From positions 221,049-285,048 of the forward strand of contig JAJPHC010000030.1 of assembly GCA_021325515.1 (NCBI GenBank): a stretch of 64,000 bases of DNA, in the 5' to 3' direction. The notes beneath the pieces are model-generated. The model did no database searches, was not told where the DNA came from, and was given only the letters and a program-made list of their open reading frames with translations. Below, in pieces: positions 36,660 to 45,707 of this stretch. Every line of letters begins with the position of its first letter. Within the stretch, counting starts at the first letter, position 1. The DNA is from Acidobacteriota bacterium. Lineage in GTDB: Bacteria; Acidobacteriota; Thermoanaerobaculia; Gp7-AA8. Made by a program: the position numbers and the translations under genes.

Positions 36660-37233
36660 GGGCGTGAATCACGAACGAGAGGTCGGCGCGCTCGCTGCCG
36701 GAGATCGTGACGTTGCCCGGACGCGGTTCGTCGCGCATGTCGGGATACCAGACGTGAACCACGTACCGCCCCGGCTCGATGTCGCGAAGCGCGACGTGTC
36801 CATCGCCGCCGGTGCGATCGAAATAGGGAGTGTCGACGACGATGATGAACGCATTCATCTGGTCATGAATGTTGCAGCCGAGGGTGACGACGCCCGGCTT
36901 GTCGAAGAGGACGGGACTGGCCGGCGTCCCTTTGTAGAGCGGGAGCTGAAACGGTTTTGCAGGTGAGAAGGAGTAGACGTGATGGCGGATGTCATCCGAG
37001 TTCGGGAACCTGACGGAGGTGCCGGTCTGGATGACCAGCACGTGCGGAATGAACATCCGGTTCTTCTGATCCATCACCGCCGTCCTCTTCGCCAGCGGCA
37101 ATGCTCTCCCCTCGGGCACGGCGTAAACGACGGCGTCTTTGACCGCAGCGCCGTGCGCATCCTGCACCCGGACATCGATGGTACCGGCCGAGAGCGGAAC
37201 TGCGAGCAGGAGCGAAAGAACAAGGGGGCGCAT
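36646..37233 (-). CDS. Secreted plastocyanin-like copper protein
   Basis: 195 residues. A signal peptide (MRPLVLSLLLAVPLSA) precedes a carboxypeptidase-regulatory-like strand region. The cupredoxin core has ligand His in NSDDIRHHVYSFS and the type-1 copper loop GVVTLGCNIHDQMNAFI (Cys, His, Met). A C-terminal beta module ends DMRDEPRPGNVTISG...FVIHAHGHP. Similar proteins are annotated as methylamine-utilisation-type cupredoxins. It probably binds copper in the periplasm for electron transfer or copper sensing. Its stop overlaps the start of the membrane GGDEF-EAL gene by 14 bp; this pairing is the best hint that the enzyme senses a redox or copper state. Confidence 0.82.
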   Translation of the reverse strand: MRPLVLSLLLAVPLSAGTIDVRVQDAHGAAVKDAVVYAVPEGRALPLAKRTAVMDQKNRMFIPHVLVIQTGTSVRFPNSDDIRHHVYSFSPAKPFQLPLYKGTPASPVLFDKPGVVTLGCNIHDQMNAFIIVVDTPYFDRTGGDGHVALRDIEPGRYVVHVWYPDMRDEPRPGNVTISGSERADLSFVIHAHGHP

Positions 37234-37287
37234 AGTGAATTCAAATTATGGACCCAGTACAGGACAACTGCCGGATGCGCGTTCCAG

Positions 37288-38376
37288 ATGGACAAGCGGA
37301 GAGGTTGCCCTACACTTCTCCTCGTGCGTGTCGCGATCCTGCTTTTCATCGCGTTGCCGGCCCTCGCCTCCGATTCCCTGCAGTGGAGCGGCTTCGCGCT
37401 CCTGCGCGCATCGAACAGGCCGGAGCGGGTTCCCTTCGACGATCATGCGGTCTCGGCGCAGGTGCAACTCGGCATCGACTGGGATCCGTCCCTCCGCTTC
37501 GGCGGACATCTTCATCTTCTCGCGCGCAATGACGGCGATGGCGGAGACCGCGCGCGCTTCGGCGTCGTCGAGGCCTATCTCGAGCAGAAGTTCTATCCCG
37601 GCGAAGACAGGATCCGCATCATGGAAGGAGCGTTCTTTCTTCCGACGAGCCGCGAGAATGTCGACGCGCTCTGGGAGTCGCCTTACACGATCAGCCCCTC
37701 TGCGCTGAACAGTTGGATGGGAGAGGAGTTTCGTCCGATCGGAATCGACGCGTCGTACACATGGCGGCATGCGATCACGATCGGCGGCACGGCATTCACG
37801 GGCAACGACACGTTCGGCGCGCTGCCCGCGGGCCGCGGCTGGATGCTGCGCGATCACTGGGCGCTCCTCGGCGAACATCTGGAAGCAGGCTTCGGCAATT
37901 ACTCGTCGGTTTCCGCGGAGACGGACCATCGCATCGGGTGGTCAGCGCGTGCGCGCTGGAGCAACGACTTCGCGCTCGTGCAACTGACGCACATCGACAA
38001 TCGCGCCGACGCGCTCCAGCATGGAGAGCTCTACAACTGGGAAACGCGCTTCGACATCGCCGGCGCGAGCGTCAACTGGAACGACTGGACGGTTGCTGCA
38101 GAGGATGGTTGGGGACCGACGGCCATCAACGTCTACGGAAGCAATTACAAGGACGATCTCGTCGCGAAGTATCTGCTCGTATCGCGGAGGGTCGGCAATC
38201 ATCGAGTCTCGATACGCGGCGACGGATTTCAGACCGGCGAGTCGCACCGGCACGCGCTGACGGTGGCCTGGTTCTGGGCACCGGCGGGACCATTTCGCAC
38301 AGGCGTCGAAGTGATGACGAGCGGCCGCGACCACAAGGTGTCAGCCGAGGTTCGCTACAACTTCGCAGGGCATTAG
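37288..38376 (+). CDS. Outer-membrane beta-barrel-like protein
   Basis: 362 residues from ATG 37288; GTG 37324 (VRVAILLFIALPALA) gives the same mature protein and is a fair alternative. After the signal peptide the protein has alternating polar/aromatic strands typical of porin-like barrels: LQWSGFALLRASNR, RFGGHLHLLARNDGD, YLEQKFYPGEDRIRIMEGAF, and a last strand KVSAEVRYNF shortly before the C-terminus. Absence of Cys and many Trp/Tyr fit that reading. Family not recognised. It diverges from the cupredoxin/GGDEF-EAL pair with about 54 bp between starts, so shared regulation is likely. Confidence 0.72.
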   Translation: MDKRRGCPTLLLVRVAILLFIALPALASDSLQWSGFALLRASNRPERVPFDDHAVSAQVQLGIDWDPSLRFGGHLHLLARNDGDGGDRARFGVVEAYLEQKFYPGEDRIRIMEGAFFLPTSRENVDALWESPYTISPSALNSWMGEEFRPIGIDASYTWRHAITIGGTAFTGNDTFGALPAGRGWMLRDHWALLGEHLEAGFGNYSSVSAETDHRIGWSARARWSNDFALVQLTHIDNRADALQHGELYNWETRFDIAGASVNWNDWTVAAEDGWGPTAINVYGSNYKDDLVAKYLLVSRRVGNHRVSIRGDGFQTGESHRHALTVAWFWAPAGPFRTGVEVMTSGRDHKVSAEVRYNFAGH

Positions 38377-38384
38377 AACGTCGA

Positions 38385-39161
38385 TCACGACGCCAACACC
38401 ACCGAGCGCATCGACAACGTGGCGTACTGGAAGCCTTCGTAGATCGTCGACAGCGAATCGTCCGCAAACGCGGCACCGAGAACGATGAGCAGCGGCTCGA
38501 AGTGCTCCGGTGTAGGCACGGCGAGCGAAGCGCCGGGCGCGCTGCGATAGCGGGCGATCGCATCGAAGTCGCGAGCGTTCATCCGGTCCGCGATCCACCG
38601 GTCGAACTCCGACGCCCACCCGAGCGGCTCCGCGTTCTTGTTGCCGAGGTCGAGGATGCGCAGGTTGTGGACGATGCCGCCGCTGCCGGCGATCGCGACT
38701 CCTTTGTCGCGCAGCGGCGCGAGTGCAGCGCCGAGTTGGGCCAGCTCGCGCGGCTCCGCTCCGGCAGGGAGCGCGACTTCGACGATCGGGATGTCCGCCG
38801 CGGGACGGATGTGCAGCATCGGCACCCACACGCCATGATCCCAGCCGCGCTCGCTTTCCAGCGGCGCGCCGATGAGCGCCGCGATCTCTTTCGCGAGCTC
38901 CGGCGCGCCGGGCGCTGCGTACTCCATCTGGTATAGCTCGGGCGCGAAGCCGCCGAAGTCGTAGATCATCGCCGGCCGTGCCACTGCATTCACGCGCGCC
39001 GGGCCGCGCGACTGCCAGTGCGCCGAGATGAACGCGATGCCGCGCACCCCTTCGAGCGACTTTCCGAAGGCATTGGCGGCGCGGGTGAAATCGTCCTGCT
39101 CGATCGCGAGCGACGGCGCGCCGTGCGCGACGAAGAAGGCGGGTGCACGCATGCCGGACAT
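38385..39161 (-). CDS. DODA-type extradiol dioxygenase (4,5-DOPA dioxygenase family)
   Basis: 258 residues; ATG 39161, or 39152 as an alternative. It belongs to the LigB-like, YgiD/DODA group: PAFFVAHGAPSLA with the first metal His, AFISAHWQSRG with the second, IYDFGGFAPELYQMEY, then ERGWDHGVWVPMLHI and GSGGIVHNLRIL, all standard family landmarks. These are non-haem iron or zinc enzymes that open catechol rings such as L-DOPA with O2; the real substrate here is unknown. It needs oxygen, so it is not part of the benzoyl-CoA route. It converges with the barrel gene, ending 8 bp from it. Confidence 0.87.
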   Translation of the reverse strand: MSGMRAPAFFVAHGAPSLAIEQDDFTRAANAFGKSLEGVRGIAFISAHWQSRGPARVNAVARPAMIYDFGGFAPELYQMEYAAPGAPELAKEIAALIGAPLESERGWDHGVWVPMLHIRPAADIPIVEVALPAGAEPRELAQLGAALAPLRDKGVAIAGSGGIVHNLRILDLGNKNAEPLGWASEFDRWIADRMNARDFDAIARYRSAPGASLAVPTPEHFEPLLIVLGAAFADDSLSTIYEGFQYATLSMRSVVLAS

Positions 39162-39217
39162 CCGATGCGAATCGTGCGCCGTACATTCATCAAACGCAAC
39201 CTAAGAAGGAGTCCGCC

Positions 39218-39739
39218 ATGAAACTTCGCTCCACGCTCGCCCTCCTCTCGCTCGCTGTCACGGCTGTTCTCTCCGCGCAGGAAGCGCCGAAGCCGGACCC
39301 GGCACTCAAAGGCCTGGCCGCATTCACCGGGACCGTGCAGTGCAAAGGCTCGCAAACGTTTACCGGCAAGACGATTCACTACACGCAGACCGTCACCGGC
39401 GCGTGGGTCCTCGACGGGATGTGGCTCGACGTCCGCGTGACGCAGCACAAGACAAAAGAGAATCCGATGCCGTTCCGCGGCCGGTCGTACATGGGCTACG
39501 ACGCCCAGTCGAAGAAGTTCGTCATCTACTGGGTCGACAACACCGGCGGCTTCGAGACTGCGGAAGGCAACGGCTGGGAAGGCGACAAGTTCACGTTCGA
39601 AGGCACCGCGCACATGGGCCCGATCGTGACGAAAGGCCGCGACGTCTTCACCAGGAGCGGCAAGAAGCTGACGCACACCTACGAGATCGAGCAGGACGGC
39701 AAGTGGAATGAAGTGATGAACGAGACCTGCACGAAGTAG
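39218..39739 (+). CDS. Secreted DUF1579 family protein
   Basis: 173 residues from ATG 39218, with AAGAAGGAG at 39203-39211 as ribosome site. Signal peptide MKLRSTLALLSLAVTAVLSA, then a beta-rich domain with GTVQCKGSQTFTGKTIHYTQ, WVLDGMWLDVRV, RGRSYMGYDAQSKKFVIYWV and FTFEGTAHMGPIVTKGRDVF. The GYDAQSKKFV/GYDNIKKTYW type of motif links it to the second DUF1579-type protein at 53301. The family is of unknown function and often acts as a secreted lipocalin-like beta-barrel. Confidence 0.78.
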   Translation: MKLRSTLALLSLAVTAVLSAQEAPKPDPALKGLAAFTGTVQCKGSQTFTGKTIHYTQTVTGAWVLDGMWLDVRVTQHKTKENPMPFRGRSYMGYDAQSKKFVIYWVDNTGGFETAEGNGWEGDKFTFEGTAHMGPIVTKGRDVFTRSGKKLTHTYEIEQDGKWNEVMNETCTK

Positions 39740-39741
39740 CA

Positions 39742-39812
39742 GGGACGAGTGATGAGTGCTGAGTGACGAGTGATGAGTTGTGAGCGTGGCGCTCGCCGCG
39801 TCGCGTCTCATT
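39742..39812. repeat. Heptad element fragment (GAGTGAT/GAGTGAC type)
   Basis: The left arm has 7-bp units ACGAGTG, ATGAGTG, CTGAGTG (39745-39785). It is followed by GTGGCGCTCGCCGCGTCGC (39786-39804), almost the same core as the element at 10209-10227, then GTCTCATTCC. The right arm is short or degraded. It sits in the gap between the DUF1579 and DUF885 genes; nothing else is seen there. Confidence 0.6.
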
Positions 39813-39897
39813 CCGATGACCGCACGCGCGCTGCGATCCTGACCCTCGGCCTCGCGAAGTTCGCCCTCCGGGACCAGGGCTGTAGACTTGCGCCGCT

Positions 39898-41157
39898 ATG
39901 CGCAAGATACTCACACTCCTCGCCGCCGCCGTGTTTGCCGGATGCGCGAGCACAACGACGCCTCCCATCTCGATGAACGCTCAGTCCGAACGCTACGTCA
40001 AACTCGTTCTCGCCCTCGGCGAACATGACACCGACTACGTCGACGCCTACTACGGCCCGCCCGAGTGGCGCGACGCGGTGAAGGCGCAGAAGCGCACCGT
40101 CGATCAGATCCACACGGACGCCGTCGCACTCGACAAGGAGCTGCGCGCGATGCAGCAGCCTGCGGACGAAATGCAGGCCCTTCGCCGCGAGTACCTCGCG
40201 CGGCAGACCGAGGCGCTGATCGCGCGCGCGGAGATGCTGCAGGGGAAGAAGCTGACCTTCGATGAGGAATCGAAGGCGCTCTACGACGCCGTCGCGCCGC
40301 ACCACGATGAATCGTATTTCGAGCAGCTCACCGCACAGTTGAACGCGGAGCTGCCGGGCGACGGCGCGATCGCCGATCGTCTCGACGCGTTCAAGAAGGA
40401 TTTCATCATCCCGAAAGAAAAGCTCGACGCCGTTTTCAAGCGGGCGATCGAAGGCTGCCGCGCGCGCACGCTGCAGCACATGGAGCTTCCCGCCGGCGAG
40501 ACGTTCACGATCGAGTACGTCACCAACAAATCGTGGAGCGGCTACAACTGGTACAAGGGGAACTTCCACAGTCTCATCCAGGTGAATACCGACCTGCCGA
40601 TCTACATCGACCGCGCGATCGATCTCGCCTGCCACGAGGGCTATCCCGGACATCACGTCTACAACGCGCTGCTCGAGAAAAACCTCGTGCGCGACCGCGG
40701 CTGGCAGGAGTTCACCGTCTATCCCCTCTTTAGTCCGCAGTCGCTGATCGCCGAGGGGAGCGCGAATTACGGGATCGACATCGCGTTTCCGGCGAACGAG
40801 CGCGTCGAGTTCGAGAAGACGAATCTCTTCCCGCTGGCCGGGCTCGACGCGTCGAAGGCGGCGAAGTACTACCGGGTGCAGGAGCTGGTTGGGAAGCTGG
40901 CGTACGCCGGCAACGAGGCTGCACGCGGTTATCTCGACGGGAAGCTGACCGCGGATCAGGCAGTCAACTGGTTGACCAGATACGCGCTGATGTCGGAGCC
41001 GCGCGCGCGGCAGCGGCTGAAGTTCATCGAGCAGTACCGCAGCTACGTCATCAACTACAACCTCGGCAAGGATCTCGTCGCGAAGTGGGTGCAGGGCAAC
41101 TGGGACCGCTTCAAGCTGCTGCTTTCATCGCCGCGGTTGCCGTCGAGTCTGAAGTAG
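39898..41157 (+). CDS. DUF885-like lipoprotein, putative zinc peptidase
   Basis: 419 residues. Lipoprotein signal MRKILTLLAAAVFAGC with lipobox AGC at residues 14-16. A helical domain follows, with the putative metal site CHEGYPGHHVYN (HExxxHH-like, near residue 245) and downstream IAEGSANYGIDIAF, whose Glu is a candidate third ligand. These two motifs are shared with DUF885 proteins, a group usually predicted to be membrane- or envelope-located metallopeptidases. Substrate not known. It converges with the decarboxylase gene across two hairpins. Confidence 0.8.
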   Translation: MRKILTLLAAAVFAGCASTTTPPISMNAQSERYVKLVLALGEHDTDYVDAYYGPPEWRDAVKAQKRTVDQIHTDAVALDKELRAMQQPADEMQALRREYLARQTEALIARAEMLQGKKLTFDEESKALYDAVAPHHDESYFEQLTAQLNAELPGDGAIADRLDAFKKDFIIPKEKLDAVFKRAIEGCRARTLQHMELPAGETFTIEYVTNKSWSGYNWYKGNFHSLIQVNTDLPIYIDRAIDLACHEGYPGHHVYNALLEKNLVRDRGWQEFTVYPLFSPQSLIAEGSANYGIDIAFPANERVEFEKTNLFPLAGLDASKAAKYYRVQELVGKLAYAGNEAARGYLDGKLTADQAVNWLTRYALMSEPRARQRLKFIEQYRSYVINYNLGKDLVAKWVQGNWDRFKLLLSSPRLPSSLK

Positions 41158-41208
41158 GACGACCTCTCAGGTCGTCCTCCTCACCCGGGGCAAGCTGAGA
41201 GCTTGCCC
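41156..41208. terminator. Two adjacent hairpins between convergent genes
   Basis: Hairpin 1 (41156-41178): AGGACGACCT/AGGTCGTCCT with a 3-nt loop, starting on the DUF885 stop. Hairpin 2 (41188-41208): GGGCAAGCT/AGCTTGCCC with loop GAG. Neither has a clear T-run, but between convergent genes they plausibly end transcription both ways. Confidence 0.6.
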
Positions 41209-42596
41209 TACGCCATCTTCGCCAGCTCTTCGCGGACGTCCTCGAGGAGCATGTCGATCCGCTCGCGATGCGTGCGATGCGAGACGATGCAGACGCGGAT
41301 GACTACCTCGCCTTTCACTACGGCACTGGTGAGCATGACGCGCTTGCGCCGGTTGACGCGCTCCAGCAGCTCGCGGTTGTCGCGATCCGAGCCGTCGATC
41401 CGGAACGCAAGCGTCGAGAGCTCCGGCTCGGCGACGATGCGCAGGCCGCGGTTCATCGCCAGACCGTCGCGGGCGACGGCGATCAGGTCGAGCTTTTCGT
41501 CAAGTTGTTGACGAAATGGCTCGATGCCGAAGAGCTTCAGCGGCAGCCAGACGCGCAGGCCGCGAAAATCGCGCGAGAGCTCGGGCGACAGCTCGCAGAA
41601 ATCGACGAGCTCGTCCGCGTCCTGCATTTCCGGAAGATAGTCGGCGTGCGATGAATGCGCGGCGCGCAGCAGACGCGCATCTTTCACGAGCAGCGCACCC
41701 GTTCCGAATGGCAGGAAGAGCGTCTTGTGCGGATCGAGGATCACGGAATCCGCTTCTCCGATGCCGCGCAGCCGCGCCTTCCCGCGCTCCGTCAGATTGA
41801 AGAACGCGCCGTACGCGCCGTCGACGTGGAACCAGAGCGACTGCTCGCGCGCGATCCGCGCGAGTCCCGCCAGATCGTCGACCGCGCCGGTGTTGGTCGT
41901 GCCGGCGCTTCCCGCGACGAGAAACGGTGTGAAGCCGTCCGCGCGATCGCGCGCGATCGCTTCCTGCAGGGCGTCGAGCCGGATGTGAAACTTCTCATCC
42001 GATGGAATCTCCCGCACGCTGGCGTGGGGGAACCCGGCGAGGTTCGCAGCTTTCTGAAACGAGTGATGGATCTGATCCGAACAGTAGAGCGTCCCGCGCA
42101 GAAAATCCTCGGGCAACCTCGTGCGGCGCGCGGTGACGATCGCCGTGAAGTTCGCGAGCGAGCCGCCGCTGGTCAGCACGCCGCCCGCTCCGGCCGGAAG
42201 CCCGAGAATCTCAGCGAACCAGCGGATGACATTCGCTTCGAGCTGCACGAGTGCAGGCGCCGCGGCGCAGACTCCGACGTAGCGGTTCACGGAGTCCGAG
42301 ATCAGATCGGCCACGGCGGCGTGAAAGATCCCGCCGCCCGGGACGTACGCGAGATATCCCGGTCCCGCCGCGTTGAACGAGCGGGGGATCAGTTCGTGGA
42401 AGAGAAGGTCAAGAAGTTGACCATAGTCACTCCCCCGCCGCGGCAGCGGCTCGATCAACGTACGCGCAAACTCCGTCGCACCTTCCACAGCCTGCGCAGG
42501 TTGCGACGGCAGCGACTCGATGTGCGAAACGATGTGCCGCATCGCCTCATCGACGAGACGGCGCATTTCCATGGCATCGGGCTCGAGCGGATACAC
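41208..42596 (-). CDS. PLP-dependent group II decarboxylase (aromatic amino acid type)
   Basis: 462 residues from GTG 42596; ATG 42572 is an alternative. Fold type I PLP enzyme. Seen are GPGYLAYVPGGGIFHAAVAD, GVLTSGGSLANFTAIVTARR (phosphate-binding), SDQIHHSFQKAANLAG with the ring-stacking His, HVDGAYGAF with the PLP-nitrogen Asp and DPHKTLFLPFG with the Schiff-base Lys. These are the aromatic-L-amino-acid/glutamate decarboxylase landmarks; the DPHK context and length (~460) fit the aromatic group. It would convert an amino acid to its amine plus CO2 in the cytoplasm. It diverges from the BNR lipoprotein gene; starts are 42 bp apart. Confidence 0.88.
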   Translation of the reverse strand: MYPLEPDAMEMRRLVDEAMRHIVSHIESLPSQPAQAVEGATEFARTLIEPLPRRGSDYGQLLDLLFHELIPRSFNAAGPGYLAYVPGGGIFHAAVADLISDSVNRYVGVCAAAPALVQLEANVIRWFAEILGLPAGAGGVLTSGGSLANFTAIVTARRTRLPEDFLRGTLYCSDQIHHSFQKAANLAGFPHASVREIPSDEKFHIRLDALQEAIARDRADGFTPFLVAGSAGTTNTGAVDDLAGLARIAREQSLWFHVDGAYGAFFNLTERGKARLRGIGEADSVILDPHKTLFLPFGTGALLVKDARLLRAAHSSHADYLPEMQDADELVDFCELSPELSRDFRGLRVWLPLKLFGIEPFRQQLDEKLDLIAVARDGLAMNRGLRIVAEPELSTLAFRIDGSDRDNRELLERVNRRKRVMLTSAVVKGEVVIRVCIVSHRTHRERIDMLLEDVREELAKMA

Positions 42597-42638
42597 GGCC
42601 CGAGGTTATCATTTGCGAAGAAGGTCCGGAGGTGATCG

Positions 42639-45600
42639 ATGCTTCGCAGGATCGCTGTGCTGTTGTTCCTCGCGTGTGCCAGCTGCCGCACATCGCAGCA
42701 TGTCCCGATTCGCCCGCTTGCCGAATCGGAAGCGTTCGCGCGGCTCGCGCTGCAGGATGAGCACGGGCGCGTCCGTCCCGACGGGTTCATGCATGCGCTC
42801 GAGCAGAAACGCGCGCTGCCCATCGCACCGACCGCCGCCGGCCTGACTCGCGAGAGCTGGACCTGGCTCGGCCCGGGCAACATCGGCGGACGCATCGCCG
42901 CACTCTGGTTTCATCCCACGACCGCGGGCGTCATGCTCGCCGGCTCGACCGGCGGCGGCATGTGGAAGAGCACCGACAGCGGCGCGAGCTGGGCGCCTGT
43001 CGACGACTTCCTCCCGTCGCTCTCCGTCACCTCCATCGTCTCACTCCCCAACGATCCGAACACGATCTTCGCCGGCACAGGCGACGGATGGTTTGCCTCG
43101 CTCTCCATTCGCGGCGCCGGCATCTACAAGTCGACCGACGGCGGCGCGAAGTGGACGCAGCTTCCATCAACCGCGAACACGAATTTCCTCGCGGTCAACG
43201 CTCTCGCGGTTTCCGCTGATGGCTCCACGCTGCTCGCCGCAGTCACCAATCAGGTGGCAGGCAGCAGCGGCGGCATCTACCGCTCGACGGACGGCGGCAC
43301 GACGTGGACGAAGAGCGTCGAAGGTGCGGACTTCGGCGTCGTCGAGTTTCATCCGACCGATTCGTCGAAGGCGATCGCATCGACGCGGACCGGGCAGGCG
43401 GTCTACTCGACGGATGGCGGGACGAGCTGGAACGTCGCCACCGGCTTCACCTCCGACAATCGCATCCAGGTGAAGTACGCGCCATCGAATCCGGCGATCG
43501 TCTATGCGTCGGTCGATGCGAGGAACAGCGAGCTGTGGAAGAGCACCGATGGCGGTGTGACGTACTCGAAAGTCAACGACTCGACGAAGTGGCTCGGCAC
43601 GCAGTCGTGGATTCACAACACGATCTGGGTCGATCCGACGAATGCTGACACAATCGTCACCGGCGGGCTCGATCTCTACCGCAGCACCGACGGAGGAGTC
43701 ACGCTGACGAAGATCAGCAAGTGGCAGAAATCGCCGCAGCAGTCATCGCACGGCGATCAGAAGCTCGTGACCAACCCACCGCAATTCAACGGCAACTCGA
43801 ACAAGACCGTCTACGTCGCGAACGACGGCGGCATCTATCGGACGCAGGACATCTACTCCGTCGAAGAGCTCGGCGGATGGGAGAACCTCGACAACAACCT
43901 CGGCGTCACGCAGTTCTACGGCGTCGCCGGAAATCCGCGGAGCGGCGCGATCGTCGCGGGCGCACAGGACAACGGGACGGTGCTCTTCTCCGGCGATCCG
44001 CAGAAATGGACGGAGTGGTACGGCGGAGACGGCGGCTACGTCGCGGCCGATCCGTCGAATCCCGATTACTTCTATGGCGAGTACACCTATCTGACGATCT
44101 TCCGCACGTCGGACGGCGGAAGGACGAAAGGCGATGAGATCTACGGCCGCTATTGGTCGTGGAATGGTTCCGCGTGGGAGGAATTGCAGCGCGCGAATCC
44201 GATCACGGAGGCCAAAGCGGGCTCCGCGAATTTCATCGCGCCGTTCATCATCGATCCCAACAATCCAACCCGTCTGCTCGCCGGCGCAAAGTCGCTGTGG
44301 GCGACGAACAACGCGCGGAAACCGAATGGCGAAGGAGGCCCCGACTGGTCCGCGATCAAGCCGGCGGCCTCGCAGCCGATCAGCGCGATCGCCGTCGCGC
44401 CCGGCGATTCCGATCAGATCTGGGTCGGGCACAACGACGGTTCCCTCTATCGCACGGCGAATGGAACGACCGGTTCGCCGGCGTGGACGCGCGTAGGTGA
44501 AGGGACGCTCCCTGCGCGCCAGGTGTTGTCGATCGCCGTCGATCCGCGCAGCAGCAATACCGTGTTCGCGACGTTCGGCGGATACACGACGAACAACATC
44601 TGGAAGACCACGGATGGCGGAGCGACGTGGGTCGCATCGGCAGCAGGCCTTCCATCCGTCGCGATGCGCAGCCTCGCGATTCATCCGACGAACTCGAACT
44701 GGGTTTATGTCGGATCGGACATCGGCCTCTTCGCCAGCGAAGATGGCGGAGCGACGTGGAAAGTGCCGCAGGACGGGCCGGCGAATGTCGCGGTGCGGCA
44801 GCTCATCTGGTTGAACGACACGCTCGTGATCGCGACCGCGGGCCGCGGTGTCTTCAAGGCGGCGACCGGCGGCAGCCAGAGCACGACCTCGCTCGCGGCG
44901 ATCTCCGATGCGTATCACCTTCGCGTGAAGGCGGCGGCGAACGATTGCTACGCGCTGACGATTCTCATCGACCCGCCGAACAGCGGCGCGGTCACGCCGA
45001 AGCAGGCGCCGGACTGCGGCACGAAGTACACCGCGGGAGCCGTCGTCGTTCTCAAAGCGTCGCCGGCGACGAACTTCGCGTTCGGCGGATGGCGCGGTGC
45101 CGTGTTCGGAACGGATCCGGTCGCGACGGTGAAGATGAAATCCGATCAGACGATCACGGCGCGATTCGCACCACCGGCAACGAATGACGATCCGGCGACC
45201 GCATACGACCTGACCCCGGAACTGACGAACGCGAAGGCGGCGTCGATTGCCGAGGACACGTCGAATGCGTCGAACTCCGGAGATGATCCGACGACGTGCG
45301 AGGCAGGAAAAGGGGGCAAGACGGTCTGGTTCCGCTTCACGCCGGCCGTCGACGGCAAGCTCCATCTCGACACGAAGGGGAGCAACTACGACACCTCGCT
45401 GACGATCTACACCGGGAACATCGGATCGCTCGTGACATCGGCATGCGACAGCGAGGACGAGAATGCAGACGCGTCGGATGGCACGCCGGTCGACATCGGA
45501 GTCGAGGCCTCGTCGCTGGCCGAGCTCGATGCGCTCCTCCGCGCGAATGTCACGTACTGGATCGAAGCAGGCGATGCGACGCCGCCGGATCTGATCGAAG

Positions 45601-45707
45601 AAGAATCGAGCGGCGGCGATCCAACCGACTCCCCGGAGGGAGGCCTGCTGATCCTGAACGCGCGCTTCGGCCAGGGCCCCCCAAGAGTCCGCGCCGTCCG
45701 CCATTAA
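42639..45707 (+). CDS. BNR/sortilin-type beta-propeller lipoprotein with C-terminal PPC-like domain
   Basis: 1022 residues. A perfect GGAGGTGATC (42628-42637) precedes ATG 42639. A lipoprotein-like signal has a Cys near residue 17 (LFLACASC). A large propeller (about 70-760) has at least eight Asp-box repeats such as STDGGTTWTK and STDGGAKWTQ, as in sortilin/VPS10 and BNR proteins. Then a divergent InlB-B-like beta repeat (LTILIDPPNSGAVTP...ITARF, about 775-850) and a pre-peptidase C-like domain (TVWFRFTPAVDGKLHLDTKG..DTSLTIYTG). It is probably exported and may bind glycans or peptides. The TAA stop lies inside REP4, so the last residues may derive from repeat insertion. Confidence 0.85.
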   Translation: MLRRIAVLLFLACASCRTSQHVPIRPLAESEAFARLALQDEHGRVRPDGFMHALEQKRALPIAPTAAGLTRESWTWLGPGNIGGRIAALWFHPTTAGVMLAGSTGGGMWKSTDSGASWAPVDDFLPSLSVTSIVSLPNDPNTIFAGTGDGWFASLSIRGAGIYKSTDGGAKWTQLPSTANTNFLAVNALAVSADGSTLLAAVTNQVAGSSGGIYRSTDGGTTWTKSVEGADFGVVEFHPTDSSKAIASTRTGQAVYSTDGGTSWNVATGFTSDNRIQVKYAPSNPAIVYASVDARNSELWKSTDGGVTYSKVNDSTKWLGTQSWIHNTIWVDPTNADTIVTGGLDLYRSTDGGVTLTKISKWQKSPQQSSHGDQKLVTNPPQFNGNSNKTVYVANDGGIYRTQDIYSVEELGGWENLDNNLGVTQFYGVAGNPRSGAIVAGAQDNGTVLFSGDPQKWTEWYGGDGGYVAADPSNPDYFYGEYTYLTIFRTSDGGRTKGDEIYGRYWSWNGSAWEELQRANPITEAKAGSANFIAPFIIDPNNPTRLLAGAKSLWATNNARKPNGEGGPDWSAIKPAASQPISAIAVAPGDSDQIWVGHNDGSLYRTANGTTGSPAWTRVGEGTLPARQVLSIAVDPRSSNTVFATFGGYTTNNIWKTTDGGATWVASAAGLPSVAMRSLAIHPTNSNWVYVGSDIGLFASEDGGATWKVPQDGPANVAVRQLIWLNDTLVIATAGRGVFKAATGGSQSTTSLAAISDAYHLRVKAAANDCYALTILIDPPNSGAVTPKQAPDCGTKYTAGAVVVLKASPATNFAFGGWRGAVFGTDPVATVKMKSDQTITARFAPPATNDDPATAYDLTPELTNAKAASIAEDTSNASNSGDDPTTCEAGKGGKTVWFRFTPAVDGKLHLDTKGSNYDTSLTIYTGNIGSLVTSACDSEDENADASDGTPVDIGVEASSLAELDALLRANVTYWIEAGDATPPDLIEEESSGGDPTDSPEGGLLILNARFGQGPPRVRAVRH

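Noticed and set aside
38385..39161. DODA-type dioxygenase as part of the benzoyl-CoA pathway
   Set aside because: It needs O2, lies 13 kb away on the other strand and acts on catechols, not CoA thioesters.
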